Shown here: positions 8,146-13,264 of the stretch, piece by piece | How the letters are laid out: the number at the start of each line of letters is the position of its first letter | Numbering within the stretch: the stretch's first letter is position 1 | Assembly: GCA_022867105.1 (NCBI GenBank) | Contig: JALHVH010000469.1 | Coordinates: forward strand, 1 to 13,264 | Direction: 5' to 3' | Length of the DNA stretch: 13,264 nucleotides | Origin: Candidatus Aminicenantota bacterium | Lineage (GTDB): Bacteria; Acidobacteriota; Aminicenantia; Aminicenantales; Saccharicenantaceae | Translations under genes and position numbers: made by a program | The notes under the pieces: model-generated | Seen by the model: only the letters and a program-made list of their open reading frames with translations | The model's database searches: none | What the model was told of the DNA's origin: nothing

Positions 8146-9590
8146 TTTAGGTGATTGACGTCTTCTTTCTTCATGTGGATGACGGAAAGACCCGCGCGAG
8201 CCTTTTTCATGAATTCGTCCCACGATTGGAGTTTTTTTACTCTAGAGAGTATATATCGAGGTCTCATATAGAAACTTTTGTAGAATTTCACGATCATCCC
8301 GAATAACTGGTCCCGGCTAAAATGCTCTTCCCATACCGGGATGCGAAAATCCGGAGTTGGGTCTCTGGCGAAGTCTCGCCAGACATCGCGGCGGAGAATA
8401 CCTCTTTCGAGCCCCCGGGAATACAATTCGGTCCCCGGATAGGGAGAAAATATGGTGAAATGGGCATAATCGGGCTTCAACTCCTTGGCCAGGGCGAACG
8501 AATCCTGAATATCGCGTTCTTTCTCCGTGGGCAGGCCGATCATAAAATAGGCCAGGGTCTCTATCCCCGCCTTCCTGGTCGCCTCGAATGTTTCCTTGAC
8601 CTTGGCTATCGTGAAGCCTTTCTTGATGACGTTGAGGACCCGGTCATTCCCGGCTTCTACGCCATAGTGGATGGCCGTGCACCCGGCCTTCTTCAATATC
8701 GCGAGCATGTCTCGATCGACCGTATCGACGCGAGTCCTGATGTCCCAGCGAATCCGGAGCCCCCTGGAGCGGATCTCATTGCAGATCTCCAGAACGCGTT
8801 TCTTGTTGACGGTGAAGGTGTCGTCGTAAAAAAGGAAGTCCTTTATGCCGAGCTCCGCGCATTCGCTCAGCTCATCCGCGACGTTCTTGGCGCTTCTCCA
8901 TCTGAAATGCGACGTGACAGGAGACAGCGGCCTGTCGCAAAAAGCGCAGCGAAATGGGCAGCCCCGACTGGAGATGATGGTCGTGTTCAATGCCCTCCGA
9001 CCCAGCAAGGAGTCATAGAGCCGGATATCCAGGAGAGTCCTGTCCGGGAAGGGGACCTTGTCCAGGTCATCCACGAGGGCAGGGACGCTCTTGACGACCT
9101 TCCCGTCACCGTTATGGTAAATGAGGCCCTTGACTTCTCGGTATTCGTCTGGGCAGGAAATCTTGTTCATGAAATCGGAAAAAGTGAATTCTGCTTCGCC
9201 CATGAAGGCGAAATCGATACCTTCCAGCCCGATTGTTTCCTCAGGAAAAAGATGAACATGGGTTCCGCCCATGACAACCTTTGTGTTCGGATGGAGCTTC
9301 TTTACGAGCTTCGCGGTCATATAGCTGTCGATTAGGGTGAAGGTCATAGCCGAAATGCCCACGACGTCATATTCCGCTTCTTTGAGATGGGCTTCGAGCT
9401 GTTCATAAGTCCATCGGCGAGGTTGGGCATCCAAAATATCGACATGAATTTTGGGGGATTTTTTTTTGAGCGTTGAGGCGATATATAACAGGCCGAGAGG
9501 CGGGTTGAATCCCCTGTGCTCCTCTATGATCGAGGGATTCTTTCCGACCAGTTCATTCCACCGAGGCGGATTGATCAGGAGGATCTTCAT
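8142..9590 (-). CDS. B12-binding-type radical SAM enzyme
   Basis: A 482-residue protein. Residues 1-145 form a cobalamin-binding-like Rossmann domain (MKILLINPPRW, FNPPLGLLYIASTL at 28-41, VVGISAMTFT at 76-85, VVMGGTHVHLFPEE at 105-118). Residues 200-400 form the radical SAM barrel, with CPFRCAFC giving C211-x3-C215-x2-C218 for the 4Fe-4S cluster. FYDDTFT (254-260), YGVEAGNDRVL (309-319) and FMIGLPTEKERD (349-360) are standard strand-end motifs. The classic DxHxxG cobalamin base-off motif is absent (DILDAQPRRW at 51-60 in the usual place), as in many BchE/HpnP-like members. Such enzymes methylate unactivated carbons or rearrange lipids, sugars and natural products. It is coupled by ATGA overlaps to the GT2 gene upstream and the methyltransferase downstream, so it probably tailors a glycosylated lipid carrier or the acceptor. 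The fold and cluster are sure; the reaction is unknown. Confidence 0.92.
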   Translation of the reverse strand: MKILLINPPRWNELVGKNPSIIEEHRGFNPPLGLLYIASTLKKKSPKIHVDILDAQPRRWTYEQLEAHLKEAEYDVVGISAMTFTLIDSYMTAKLVKKLHPNTKVVMGGTHVHLFPEETIGLEGIDFAFMGEAEFTFSDFMNKISCPDEYREVKGLIYHNGDGKVVKSVPALVDDLDKVPFPDRTLLDIRLYDSLLGRRALNTTIISSRGCPFRCAFCDRPLSPVTSHFRWRSAKNVADELSECAELGIKDFLFYDDTFTVNKKRVLEICNEIRSRGLRIRWDIRTRVDTVDRDMLAILKKAGCTAIHYGVEAGNDRVLNVIKKGFTIAKVKETFEATRKAGIETLAYFMIGLPTEKERDIQDSFALAKELKPDYAHFTIFSPYPGTELYSRGLERGILRRDVWRDFARDPTPDFRIPVWEEHFSRDQLFGMIVKFYKSFYMRPRYILSRVKKLQSWDEFMKKARAGLSVIHMKKEDVNHLK

Positions 9591-10456
9591 TTACCCAAGC
9601 GCTTGTCAATGAGGTCCGCGAGGAGGCCCAAGGCTAAGAGTTGAATACCCGTAACGAACAGGACGATGGTCGTAATATCCATGACCCGTCCCAAAAGATA
9701 TGATACCAGCAATACTAAAAATGAGAGGGCCAAAAAAAAGAGGCTCAACGGAAGGAAAACCCTCAAGGGATTGAAGAACATAATCGTACGTATGATCAGC
9801 TGGAGAAAATTCATGGTATCCCGGATTGGGCGAATTTTCGATCTCCCCTGTCTTTTGCGATAATCGATGGGAACGTAGATGATCGGTTGACTGGTGGATA
9901 ACAAGAATAGAGTTAGCGTCGTCGTGAATGAAAAACCGTCGGGAAGATATCCTGAGGCTTTAAGGACCAGGCTTTTTTTGGCTATCCTCAAGCCGGAATT
10001 GAAATCCCTGATGGTTTCTCTGCTGAGGTATTCGGCCAGCTTTCTAAGTACGAATTTACTGAACTTCCTGAACAAGCCGGGGTCGACGGCTTTGCCGGTT
10101 CTCTCGCCCACGACCATAGCTGCTTCTTCCTTTAAGAGCCGATCGAAAAGCAAAGGGATCTCTTCATTGGGATAGGACCCGTCTGCGTCAGTTATGCAGA
10201 AATATTCGTACTTCGCCCGATTAAGTCCCGTCTTCAAAGACGCGCCATAGCCTTTGTTCTTATTATGACGGATGATCTTGATACCGGGTTCTTGTGATGA
10301 GATCAGTATCTTTGCGCTTTTATCGGTCGACCCATCATCAACGAATATGACTTCGATTTCCGGATTCTTTTTAAGAAGGCCTTTAAAAAAGGCTATCGTC
10401 TTCGGCAGGCCAATTTCCTCATTGTAAACGGGGATGACGATCGATAAATTCTCCAT
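9587..10456 (-). CDS. GT2 polyprenyl-phosphate sugar synthase (DPM1/ArnC-like)
   Basis: A 289-residue GT-A glycosyltransferase and first gene of the operon. It opens with LSIVIPVYNEE (4-14). It then shows FVDDGSTD (38-45), NKGYGASLKTGL (67-78), the metal-binding DADGSYP (90-96, DxD-type) and RKRQGRSK (200-207) after a YVPIDY strand, the usual order for dolichol- or undecaprenyl-phosphate sugar synthases. Two hydrophobic helices close the protein (about 231-253 and 262-283), anchoring it to the membrane. Family members move a sugar from a nucleotide donor to polyprenyl phosphate on the cytoplasmic face. The product would feed GT-C enzymes such as the GT39-like protein in the same operon or the YfhO-like protein nearby. 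The ATG at 10456 lies 8 nt after an extended -10 element, so it is probably translated from a leaderless mRNA. The sugar (mannose, glucose, GlcNAc and so on) cannot be told. Confidence 0.92.
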   Translation of the reverse strand: MENLSIVIPVYNEEIGLPKTIAFFKGLLKKNPEIEVIFVDDGSTDKSAKILISSQEPGIKIIRHNKNKGYGASLKTGLNRAKYEYFCITDADGSYPNEEIPLLFDRLLKEEAAMVVGERTGKAVDPGLFRKFSKFVLRKLAEYLSRETIRDFNSGLRIAKKSLVLKASGYLPDGFSFTTTLTLFLLSTSQPIIYVPIDYRKRQGRSKIRPIRDTMNFLQLIIRTIMFFNPLRVFLPLSLFFLALSFLVLLVSYLLGRVMDITTIVLFVTGIQLLALGLLADLIDKRLGK

Positions 10457-10464
10457 TGAAAAAT

Positions 10465-10473
10465 ATTATATCA
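10465..10473 (-). promoter_or_regulatory. Extended -10 promoter of the four-gene operon
   Basis: On the minus strand, TGATATAAT is a perfect extended -10 (TGnTATAAT). No good -35 is seen at 16-18 bp, as is common for extended -10 promoters. The hexamer ends 8 nt before the GT2 start codon, so transcription should begin at or within about two bases of the ATG. Confidence 0.6.
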
Positions 10474-10716
10474 TATATGGATTTGTTTAAGTGAAAACGA
10501 TTCCGAAACACAGTTCATGTTCTCTGCTTCTCGGGGTGCCCGCTTCGGCCTTGCTCCGGTCTGGACTCAATTGATAACTCCGGAGGCTTTGGCCCCCTTT
10601 ATCCATCTCCACCCACCAAAACTCCGTGACTTCCCTTGGCTTTCAAAGCATAAATGGAGGCTTTAAAAGTGTTCGACGATAAGGCTGGGGAGTTCTGTAC
10701 TTAGTCTGACAGGTTC
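10474..10716. other. Intergenic stretch with one imperfect hairpin, no supported gene
   Basis: This stretch lies between divergent promoters. I see no coding sequence I can support; the longest minus-strand reading (ATG near 10600, about 39 codons) has no recognisable motif. It holds an imperfect inverted repeat, CTTTCAAAGC (10640-10649) and GCTTTAAAAG (10660-10669), which pair over 10 bp with one mismatch around a 10-nt loop. It also has the palindrome CTCCGGAG (10578-10585) and a 9-bp direct repeat GGAGGCTTT (10582-10590 and 10656-10664). No U-tract follows the hairpin, so I do not call it a terminator; a regulatory or decayed element is possible. Confidence 0.4.
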
Positions 10717-10748
10717 TTGACATCGCCGCGCGGTCGGCGATATATATC
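10717..10748 (+). promoter_or_regulatory. Promoter with inverted-repeat operator in its spacer
   Basis: A consensus -35 TTGACA (10717-10722) is followed at 18 bp by TATATA (10741-10746). A perfect 7-bp inverted repeat, ATCGCCG (10722-10728) and CGGCGAT (10735-10741) around a 6-nt centre, lies in the spacer. The -10 itself sits in the palindrome GATATATATC (10739-10748). A dyad between -35 and -10 is where a repressor, or a MerR-like activator, would bind. The start would be near 10753, 35 nt upstream of the methyltransferase ATG. Confidence 0.55.
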
Positions 10749-10787
10749 AAGCGTGGTCAAGCGGGGAGATTCAGTATCCGGTTGTAA

Positions 10788-11462
10788 ATGGCGAAAATAA
10801 CAAAAGGGGTGTTCTCTAGAGACCAGAAAGTATACTGGGAGAGGTCTGAACTCTTGGGACGGCGCCACCCCGAGCATCCTGTTATAAAAGAATATGTGCT
10901 TCCAAAGATTGAGCTTATCAGCCGTTATGTGAAACTGTCAAAGACAACCAGGCTGCTCGATGTAGGATGCGGGAATGGATATTTTACCTTTTATTTTGAC
11001 GCAATTTGTGATGCCAGTGGTGTCGATTATTCAGAAACGATGTTGGCCCTGAATCCGGTAAGGAACAAACAGCTTATGGATGCTGCGGACTTACACTTTG
11101 ATGATGATTCATTTGACGTCGTCTTCTGCCATGCCCTGCTTCACCATGTGAAAAATATTGATCGCGTAGTCTTTGAGATGCGGAGGGTCTCACGGAAGTA
11201 TATTGTTATTCTTGAGCCGAATATCCTGAATCCACTCATGTTTCTTTTTTCAACGTTGAAAAAAGAGGAACGGGGAGCCTTGAGATTCACGCTTTCCTAT
11301 CTGAGAAGAATACTAAAATATAATGGCCTGACGCTTATTACATCCTTTTCTTACGGCATGATTGTCCCGAATAAAACCCCTCTTTTTCTCCTGCCAATTG
11401 TAAAACGGCTTGGCGTCAGATATCCTTTTGGTATGACTAATTTCTTAATAGCACACAAGTAA
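10788..11462 (+). CDS. Class I SAM-dependent methyltransferase, AT-richer than neighbours
   Basis: A 224-residue protein with the SAM-binding motif LLDVGCGNGYF (56-66), the acidic residue in SGVDYSETML (77-86), DAADLHFDDDSFDVVFCHALLHH (split as 98-109 and 110-120) and YIVILEPN (138-145). This is the Methyltransf_11/25 type, which acts on small molecules, lipids or glycans. It is a single gene with its own promoter and terminator. Its base composition is visibly lower in GC than the genes on both sides, with many AAA, ATT and TTT codons, so recent acquisition is plausible. An in-frame TAA lies just before the ATG at 10788, fixing it as the earliest start. No good ribosome site is seen close by; GGGGAG at 10763-10768 is 19 nt away. 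The substrate is unknown. It is not similar by eye to the operon methyltransferase beyond the shared fold. Confidence 0.87.
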   Translation: MAKITKGVFSRDQKVYWERSELLGRRHPEHPVIKEYVLPKIELISRYVKLSKTTRLLDVGCGNGYFTFYFDAICDASGVDYSETMLALNPVRNKQLMDAADLHFDDDSFDVVFCHALLHHVKNIDRVVFEMRRVSRKYIVILEPNILNPLMFLFSTLKKEERGALRFTLSYLRRILKYNGLTLITSFSYGMIVPNKTPLFLLPIVKRLGVRYPFGMTNFLIAHK

Positions 11463-11478
11463 GTGGCCGGATTAAAAC

Positions 11479-11504
11479 CCTCAGCCCTTCGGCTAAGGTT
11501 TTTT
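11479..11504 (+). terminator. Rho-independent terminator after the methyltransferase gene
   Basis: CCTCAGCC (11479-11486) pairs with GGCTAAGG (11491-11498) across a CTTC loop, with one mismatch in eight pairs, and is followed by six T (11499-11504). A run of four A precedes the stem, so it could also act on the other strand. It lies 17 nt past the stop codon. Confidence 0.75.
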
Positions 11505-11626
11505 CCGTTTCTTGTAGGTGTCTCCTAAGTACATCGTAGCCGAGGCGGTCCATATATTCGGTCCAAAGTGCGAGAGCGCCCCTTTTCACGCCTGGGGCCG
11601 GCCCGGGGGACCCCCCCCCGTTATTA

Positions 11627-11635
11627 TGCTATAAT
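11627..11635 (+). promoter_or_regulatory. Extended -10 promoter of the acyltransferase gene
   Basis: TGCTATAAT is a perfect TGnTATAAT element. No -35 match is seen 17 bp upstream, where the DNA is a run of nine C (11611-11619) next to a G-run. A second run of seven C (11636-11642) joins the -10 to a GTG at 11643, and the ATG is at 11649. Transcription would begin at about the GTG, giving a leaderless or nearly leaderless mRNA. Confidence 0.6.
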
Positions 11636-11648
11636 CCCCCCCGTGACA

Positions 11649-12341
11649 ATGCGCGCGTCGTTCCTGCTTCTCATTTACTTCCTCATCATTATCCTCGTCG
11701 GGCCCGTCCTCTTCGTCTGCTGGGTCCTGGGGCTCCGGCAGCCTCTTATGGCTATCGGCAGGTGGGCCATGAGGGTGAGCCGGGCGATCCTCGGCATCGA
11801 CGTCGAGGTCGGCGGCCTCGATCGATTCGACCACAAGGCCTCTTATGTCTTCATGCCCAACCACCTGAGCTTCCTAGACGGGCCGCTGATGGTCATGGTC
11901 ATCCCGCAGTCCGTCCGGGTGATCGTGAAGAAGAATGTCTTCGGCATCCCCATCCTCGGCTGGGCCATGCGCTACGTGGGGTGCGTGCCGGTGGACAGAA
12001 GGGCCGGGGGCGGGGGGATAAAGAGCATCGAGAAGGCGTCCCGCCTGATGCGGGAGAGGGGATACTCGTTCCTGGTCTACCCGGAGGGGACGCGGAGCCT
12101 CGACGGCAAGCTCCAGAGGTTCCGCAGGGGCGGATTCTTCCTGGCGATCGCGAGCGGCACGCCCATCGTGCCGGTGACCATCAAGGGGACGTTCGAACTG
12201 ATGCCGAAGGGCCGGTTCGGGGCGAAGCGGGGGACGGTCAGCGTCGAATTCCATCCACCGGTCCCCGTCGACGGATATTCGGAAGGGAACGTGGCGGAGC
12301 TCGTCGAGAAGGTGAGGGCTGCCGTGAGTTCCGGGCTATGA
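11649..12341 (+). CDS. plsC: 1-acyl-sn-glycerol-3-phosphate acyltransferase (PlsC family)
   Basis: A 230-residue acyltransferase of the PlsC/LPLAT family, which adds an acyl chain to lysophosphatidic acid (or a related lysolipid) at the inner membrane. After an N-terminal hydrophobic helix (5-29) come the four family blocks: NHLSFLDG (71-78, the HX4D catalytic pair H72 and D77), GCVPVDRR (111-118), FLVYPEGTRS (141-150, phosphate binding) and GTPIVPVTIKG (170-180). The length is normal. The frame extends to a GTG at 11568, but the extended -10 at 11627-11635 lies inside that extension, so the start must be downstream: ATG 11649, or GTG 11643 two codons earlier. It is a single gene with no obvious partner. 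Paralogues in lipid A or ornithine-lipid synthesis share these motifs, so the acceptor is not certain. Confidence 0.9.
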   Translation: MRASFLLLIYFLIIILVGPVLFVCWVLGLRQPLMAIGRWAMRVSRAILGIDVEVGGLDRFDHKASYVFMPNHLSFLDGPLMVMVIPQSVRVIVKKNVFGIPILGWAMRYVGCVPVDRRAGGGGIKSIEKASRLMRERGYSFLVYPEGTRSLDGKLQRFRRGGFFLAIASGTPIVPVTIKGTFELMPKGRFGAKRGTVSVEFHPPVPVDGYSEGNVAELVEKVRAAVSSGL

Positions 12342-12384
12342 ACGGAGACGATCTGTCCGCGGCCCCTGATTTGCGGCGCACTTA

Positions 12385-12426
12385 TTATGTATTGTAAATT
12401 AGTTATAACTAAACTATAATACATAA
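12385..12426. promoter_or_regulatory. 42-bp near-perfect palindrome spanning the AbiE-locus promoter
   Basis: Two 21-bp arms (12385-12405 and 12406-12426) are inverted copies with three mismatched positions. The centre is the perfect palindrome TTAGTTATAACTAA and the outer ends are TTATGTATT and AATACATAA. The AT-rich block stands out from the GC-rich surroundings. It contains a full promoter: TTGTAA (12392-12397), 17-bp spacer, TATAAT (12415-12420). AbiEi-type antitoxins of type IV systems are known to repress their own promoter by binding inverted repeats, so this is the likely operator of the downstream regulator. Confidence 0.75.
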
Positions 12427-12439
12427 CGAGATAGACATC

Positions 12440-12618
12440 ATGACATACGATTCATTTCAATTGAGGGAGATTTTTCATCTCGAATTTCTTCGCCGTCTGG
12501 GGATGAAACTGGTTTAAATCCCGAAGACAGGGCGGTCCGTGCTTCTCCTGAGATATGGGACGAGACGCGGCTGAGGGTCGCCAGATTTCTGGAAGAGGTG
12601 GAAAAGAAACATGCTTAG
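12440..12618 (+). pseudogene. Relic of an AbiEii-like nucleotidyltransferase toxin gene (internal deletion)
   Basis: Just after the promoter, an ATG at 12440 opens a 25-codon frame beginning MTYDSFQLREIFHLEFLRRL and ending at TAA 12515-12517. From memory, LREIFHLEFLRRLG resembles the N terminus of one AbiEii/AbiGii toxin group, which normally continues into the nucleotidyltransferase GG-DxD core. In another frame, from about 12505 to TAG 12616-12618, the DNA reads LNPEDRAV, then PEIWDETRLRVARFLEEVEKK, as expected for the C-terminal helix of such a protein. That tail overlaps the antitoxin ATG by 8 bp, as functional toxin-antitoxin pairs often do. The whole catalytic middle is missing and the two ends are out of frame, so no toxin can be made. 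The alternative is two unrelated short open frames, or an assembly error. The family link is from recall, not alignment. Confidence 0.5.
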
Positions 12619-13246
12619 ACGATCCGTCCTGGCCGACATTCAGCGGATCCGCCGGCCGATTTTCACGACCTTCGAGCTGGCCCGGCTCTCCGACCGGTCT
12701 GCCTCCGCGACGAGCCAAGCCCTGAAGCACCTGGAAAAACAAGGGGTGGTCGAGAAGATCTACCGGGGGATCTGGGGGCTTGCCGGATCGGAGCGGTTGA
12801 GCGCCGCCTCGGTCATTCCGTTTCTCTTTCCGCGGACGAGAGCGTATGTCTCGTTCATCAGCGCCCTTAATCTTTACGACATCATCGAACAGATCCCCCA
12901 GGTCATGACCCTCGCGTCTCCGTCGCACACGAAGACGATCCGGACGCGGTTGGGGACCTATTCCGTCCATCGGATCGCGCCTTCGTTCTTCGCCGGCTTC
13001 CGCTGGTACAAGGATGAAGGTCGTTTCCTCATTGCGGAGCCCGAGAAGGCCTTGGTGGATTCTCTCTATCTTTCCGCCAGGAAAAAAAGACAATACGGTC
13101 ACTTCCCCGAGCTTCATTTTCCCCGGACGTTCAGCTTCAGGAGGGCGGAGGAGTGGGTGGGGAGGATCCCGGACGTCCGGATCCGTAAGAACGTCGAAAA
13201 AAAGCTGGCCGCGATTATCGAGGGGCAGAGGGGGAAGAGGGCTTGA
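12611..13246 (+). CDS. AbiEi-family antitoxin / transcriptional regulator (type IV TA)
   Basis: A 211-residue protein with an N-terminal winged helix-turn-helix (about 17-56: FTTFELARLSD, SATSQALKHLEKQGVVEKI, YRGIWG). The C-terminal antitoxin domain shows RAYVSFISALNLYDIIEQIP (77-96), LGTYSVHRI (114-122), AGFRW (128-132) and FLIAEPEKALVDSLYL (139-154). These are hallmarks of AbiEi proteins, which counter an AbiEii nucleotidyltransferase toxin and repress the operon. The start is supported by AGGTGG at 12596-12601, 9 nt before the ATG, and by overlap with the end of the toxin relic. With the toxin apparently deleted, it may now serve only as an autorepressor or guard against related toxins elsewhere. 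Its stop overlaps the ATG of a following gene (TGATG), so a cut-off partner downstream is also possible. Confidence 0.88.
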   Translation: MLRRSVLADIQRIRRPIFTTFELARLSDRSASATSQALKHLEKQGVVEKIYRGIWGLAGSERLSAASVIPFLFPRTRAYVSFISALNLYDIIEQIPQVMTLASPSHTKTIRTRLGTYSVHRIAPSFFAGFRWYKDEGRFLIAEPEKALVDSLYLSARKKRQYGHFPELHFPRTFSFRRAEEWVGRIPDVRIRKNVEKKLAAIIEGQRGKRA

Positions 13247-13264
13247 TGCGCGCGGTCACTCTTC
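13246..13264 (+). CDS. Start of a downstream gene, cut off by the window edge
   Basis: An ATG at 13246 overlaps the antitoxin stop in a TGATG junction and stays open for six codons (MRAVTL) to the edge. The one-base overlap implies translational coupling with the antitoxin gene. A purine-rich stretch lies just upstream (GGGGAAGAGGG, 13230-13240). Too little is present to name it; a replacement toxin is one possibility. Confidence 0.35.

Noticed and set aside
8146..8223. 26-codon N-terminal extension of the operon methyltransferase
   Set aside because: It would overlap the radical SAM gene by about 80 bp; the ATG at 8145 gives the same ATGA overlap as the other two junctions and starts at a normal place for the family.
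8322..9335. 337-codon open frame on the plus strand opposite the radical SAM gene
   Set aside because: The opposite strand encodes a clear radical SAM protein with all cluster cysteines; the antisense frame has no recognisable domain.
10598..10618. tRNA-like 3' end (CTCCACCCACCA) suggesting a tRNA or attachment site
   Set aside because: No T-arm (GTTCGAATCC-like) or anticodon arm can be folded upstream, and no repeat of this stretch flanks any insert.
10640..10669. Stem-loop as a terminator
   Set aside because: It has no following T-run and lies upstream of a plus-strand gene and upstream of the minus-strand operon start, so it ends no known transcript.
7477..11462. The two methyltransferase genes as a recent duplication
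   Set aside because: They share only the general SAM-binding fold; the motif loops (GTAEG versus GCGNG), the flanking residues and the tails differ.
11568..11648. N-terminal extension of the acyltransferase from a GTG at 11568
   Set aside because: The extension is proline/arginine-rich, precedes the usual membrane helix, and contains the perfect extended -10 element, so it is upstream of the transcript start.
12452..13117. 221-codon open frame on the minus strand opposite the AbiEi-type gene
   Set aside because: The AbiEi frame has wHTH and C-terminal domain motifs plus a ribosome site; the antisense frame has none.

Overview
The window is bacterial chromosomal DNA, gene-dense and mostly GC-rich, with no rRNA, tRNA, CRISPR array or transposase. 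A Tat-type leader, a radical-SAM/cobalamin enzyme and many polyprenyl-phosphate-type glycosyltransferases suggest a free-living, probably anaerobic bacterium. The mix of YfhO, DUF362 and AbiEi families brings Acidobacteriota/Aminicenantota-like lineages to mind, but that is a weak inference. No marker gene in the window allows a firm assignment.

Layout. (1) 2-1830, plus: the 3' part of an alpha-barrel (prenyltransferase/squalene-oxidase repeat) protein, coupled by an ATGA overlap to a Tat-exported DUF362 protein. (2) 1799-4135, minus: a YfhO-type GT-C membrane protein whose tail overlaps the DUF362 gene. It shares a 66-84 bp divergent promoter region with (3) 4220-5764, plus: a second polytopic GT-C-like protein. 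(4) 5813-10456, minus: a four-gene operon in which every junction is a 4-bp ATGA overlap, in the order GT2 polyprenyl-phosphate sugar synthase, B12-binding-type radical SAM enzyme, SAM methyltransferase, GT39-like transferase. (5) 10457-10787: a 331-bp intergenic region with the operon promoter at one end and, at the other, a TTGACA promoter holding an inverted repeat in its spacer. (6) 10788-11462, plus: an AT-richer, lone SAM methyltransferase followed by a terminator. (7) 11649-12341, plus: a PlsC-type acyltransferase behind a perfect extended -10 promoter that almost touches its start codon. (8) 12385-13246, plus: a type IV toxin-antitoxin locus consisting of a 42-bp near-perfect palindrome spanning the promoter, a gene relic that looks like an internally deleted AbiEii-type toxin, and an intact AbiEi-type antitoxin/regulator. 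A further gene begins at the right edge.

How the genes fit together. Regions 2-4 look like one envelope-glycan neighbourhood. The GT2 enzyme would charge a polyprenyl phosphate with a sugar, the GT-C proteins (YfhO-like, the 514-residue protein and the GT39-like protein) would use such donors outside the membrane, and the radical SAM and methyltransferase enzymes would tailor the sugar or lipid. The substrate cannot be read from sequence. Several promoters here have a -10 hexamer ending only 7-13 nt before the start codon, which points to leaderless or nearly leaderless transcripts. The most interesting places are the AbiE-like locus with its apparent toxin deletion, and the translationally coupled GT2/radical SAM/methyltransferase/GT39 operon.
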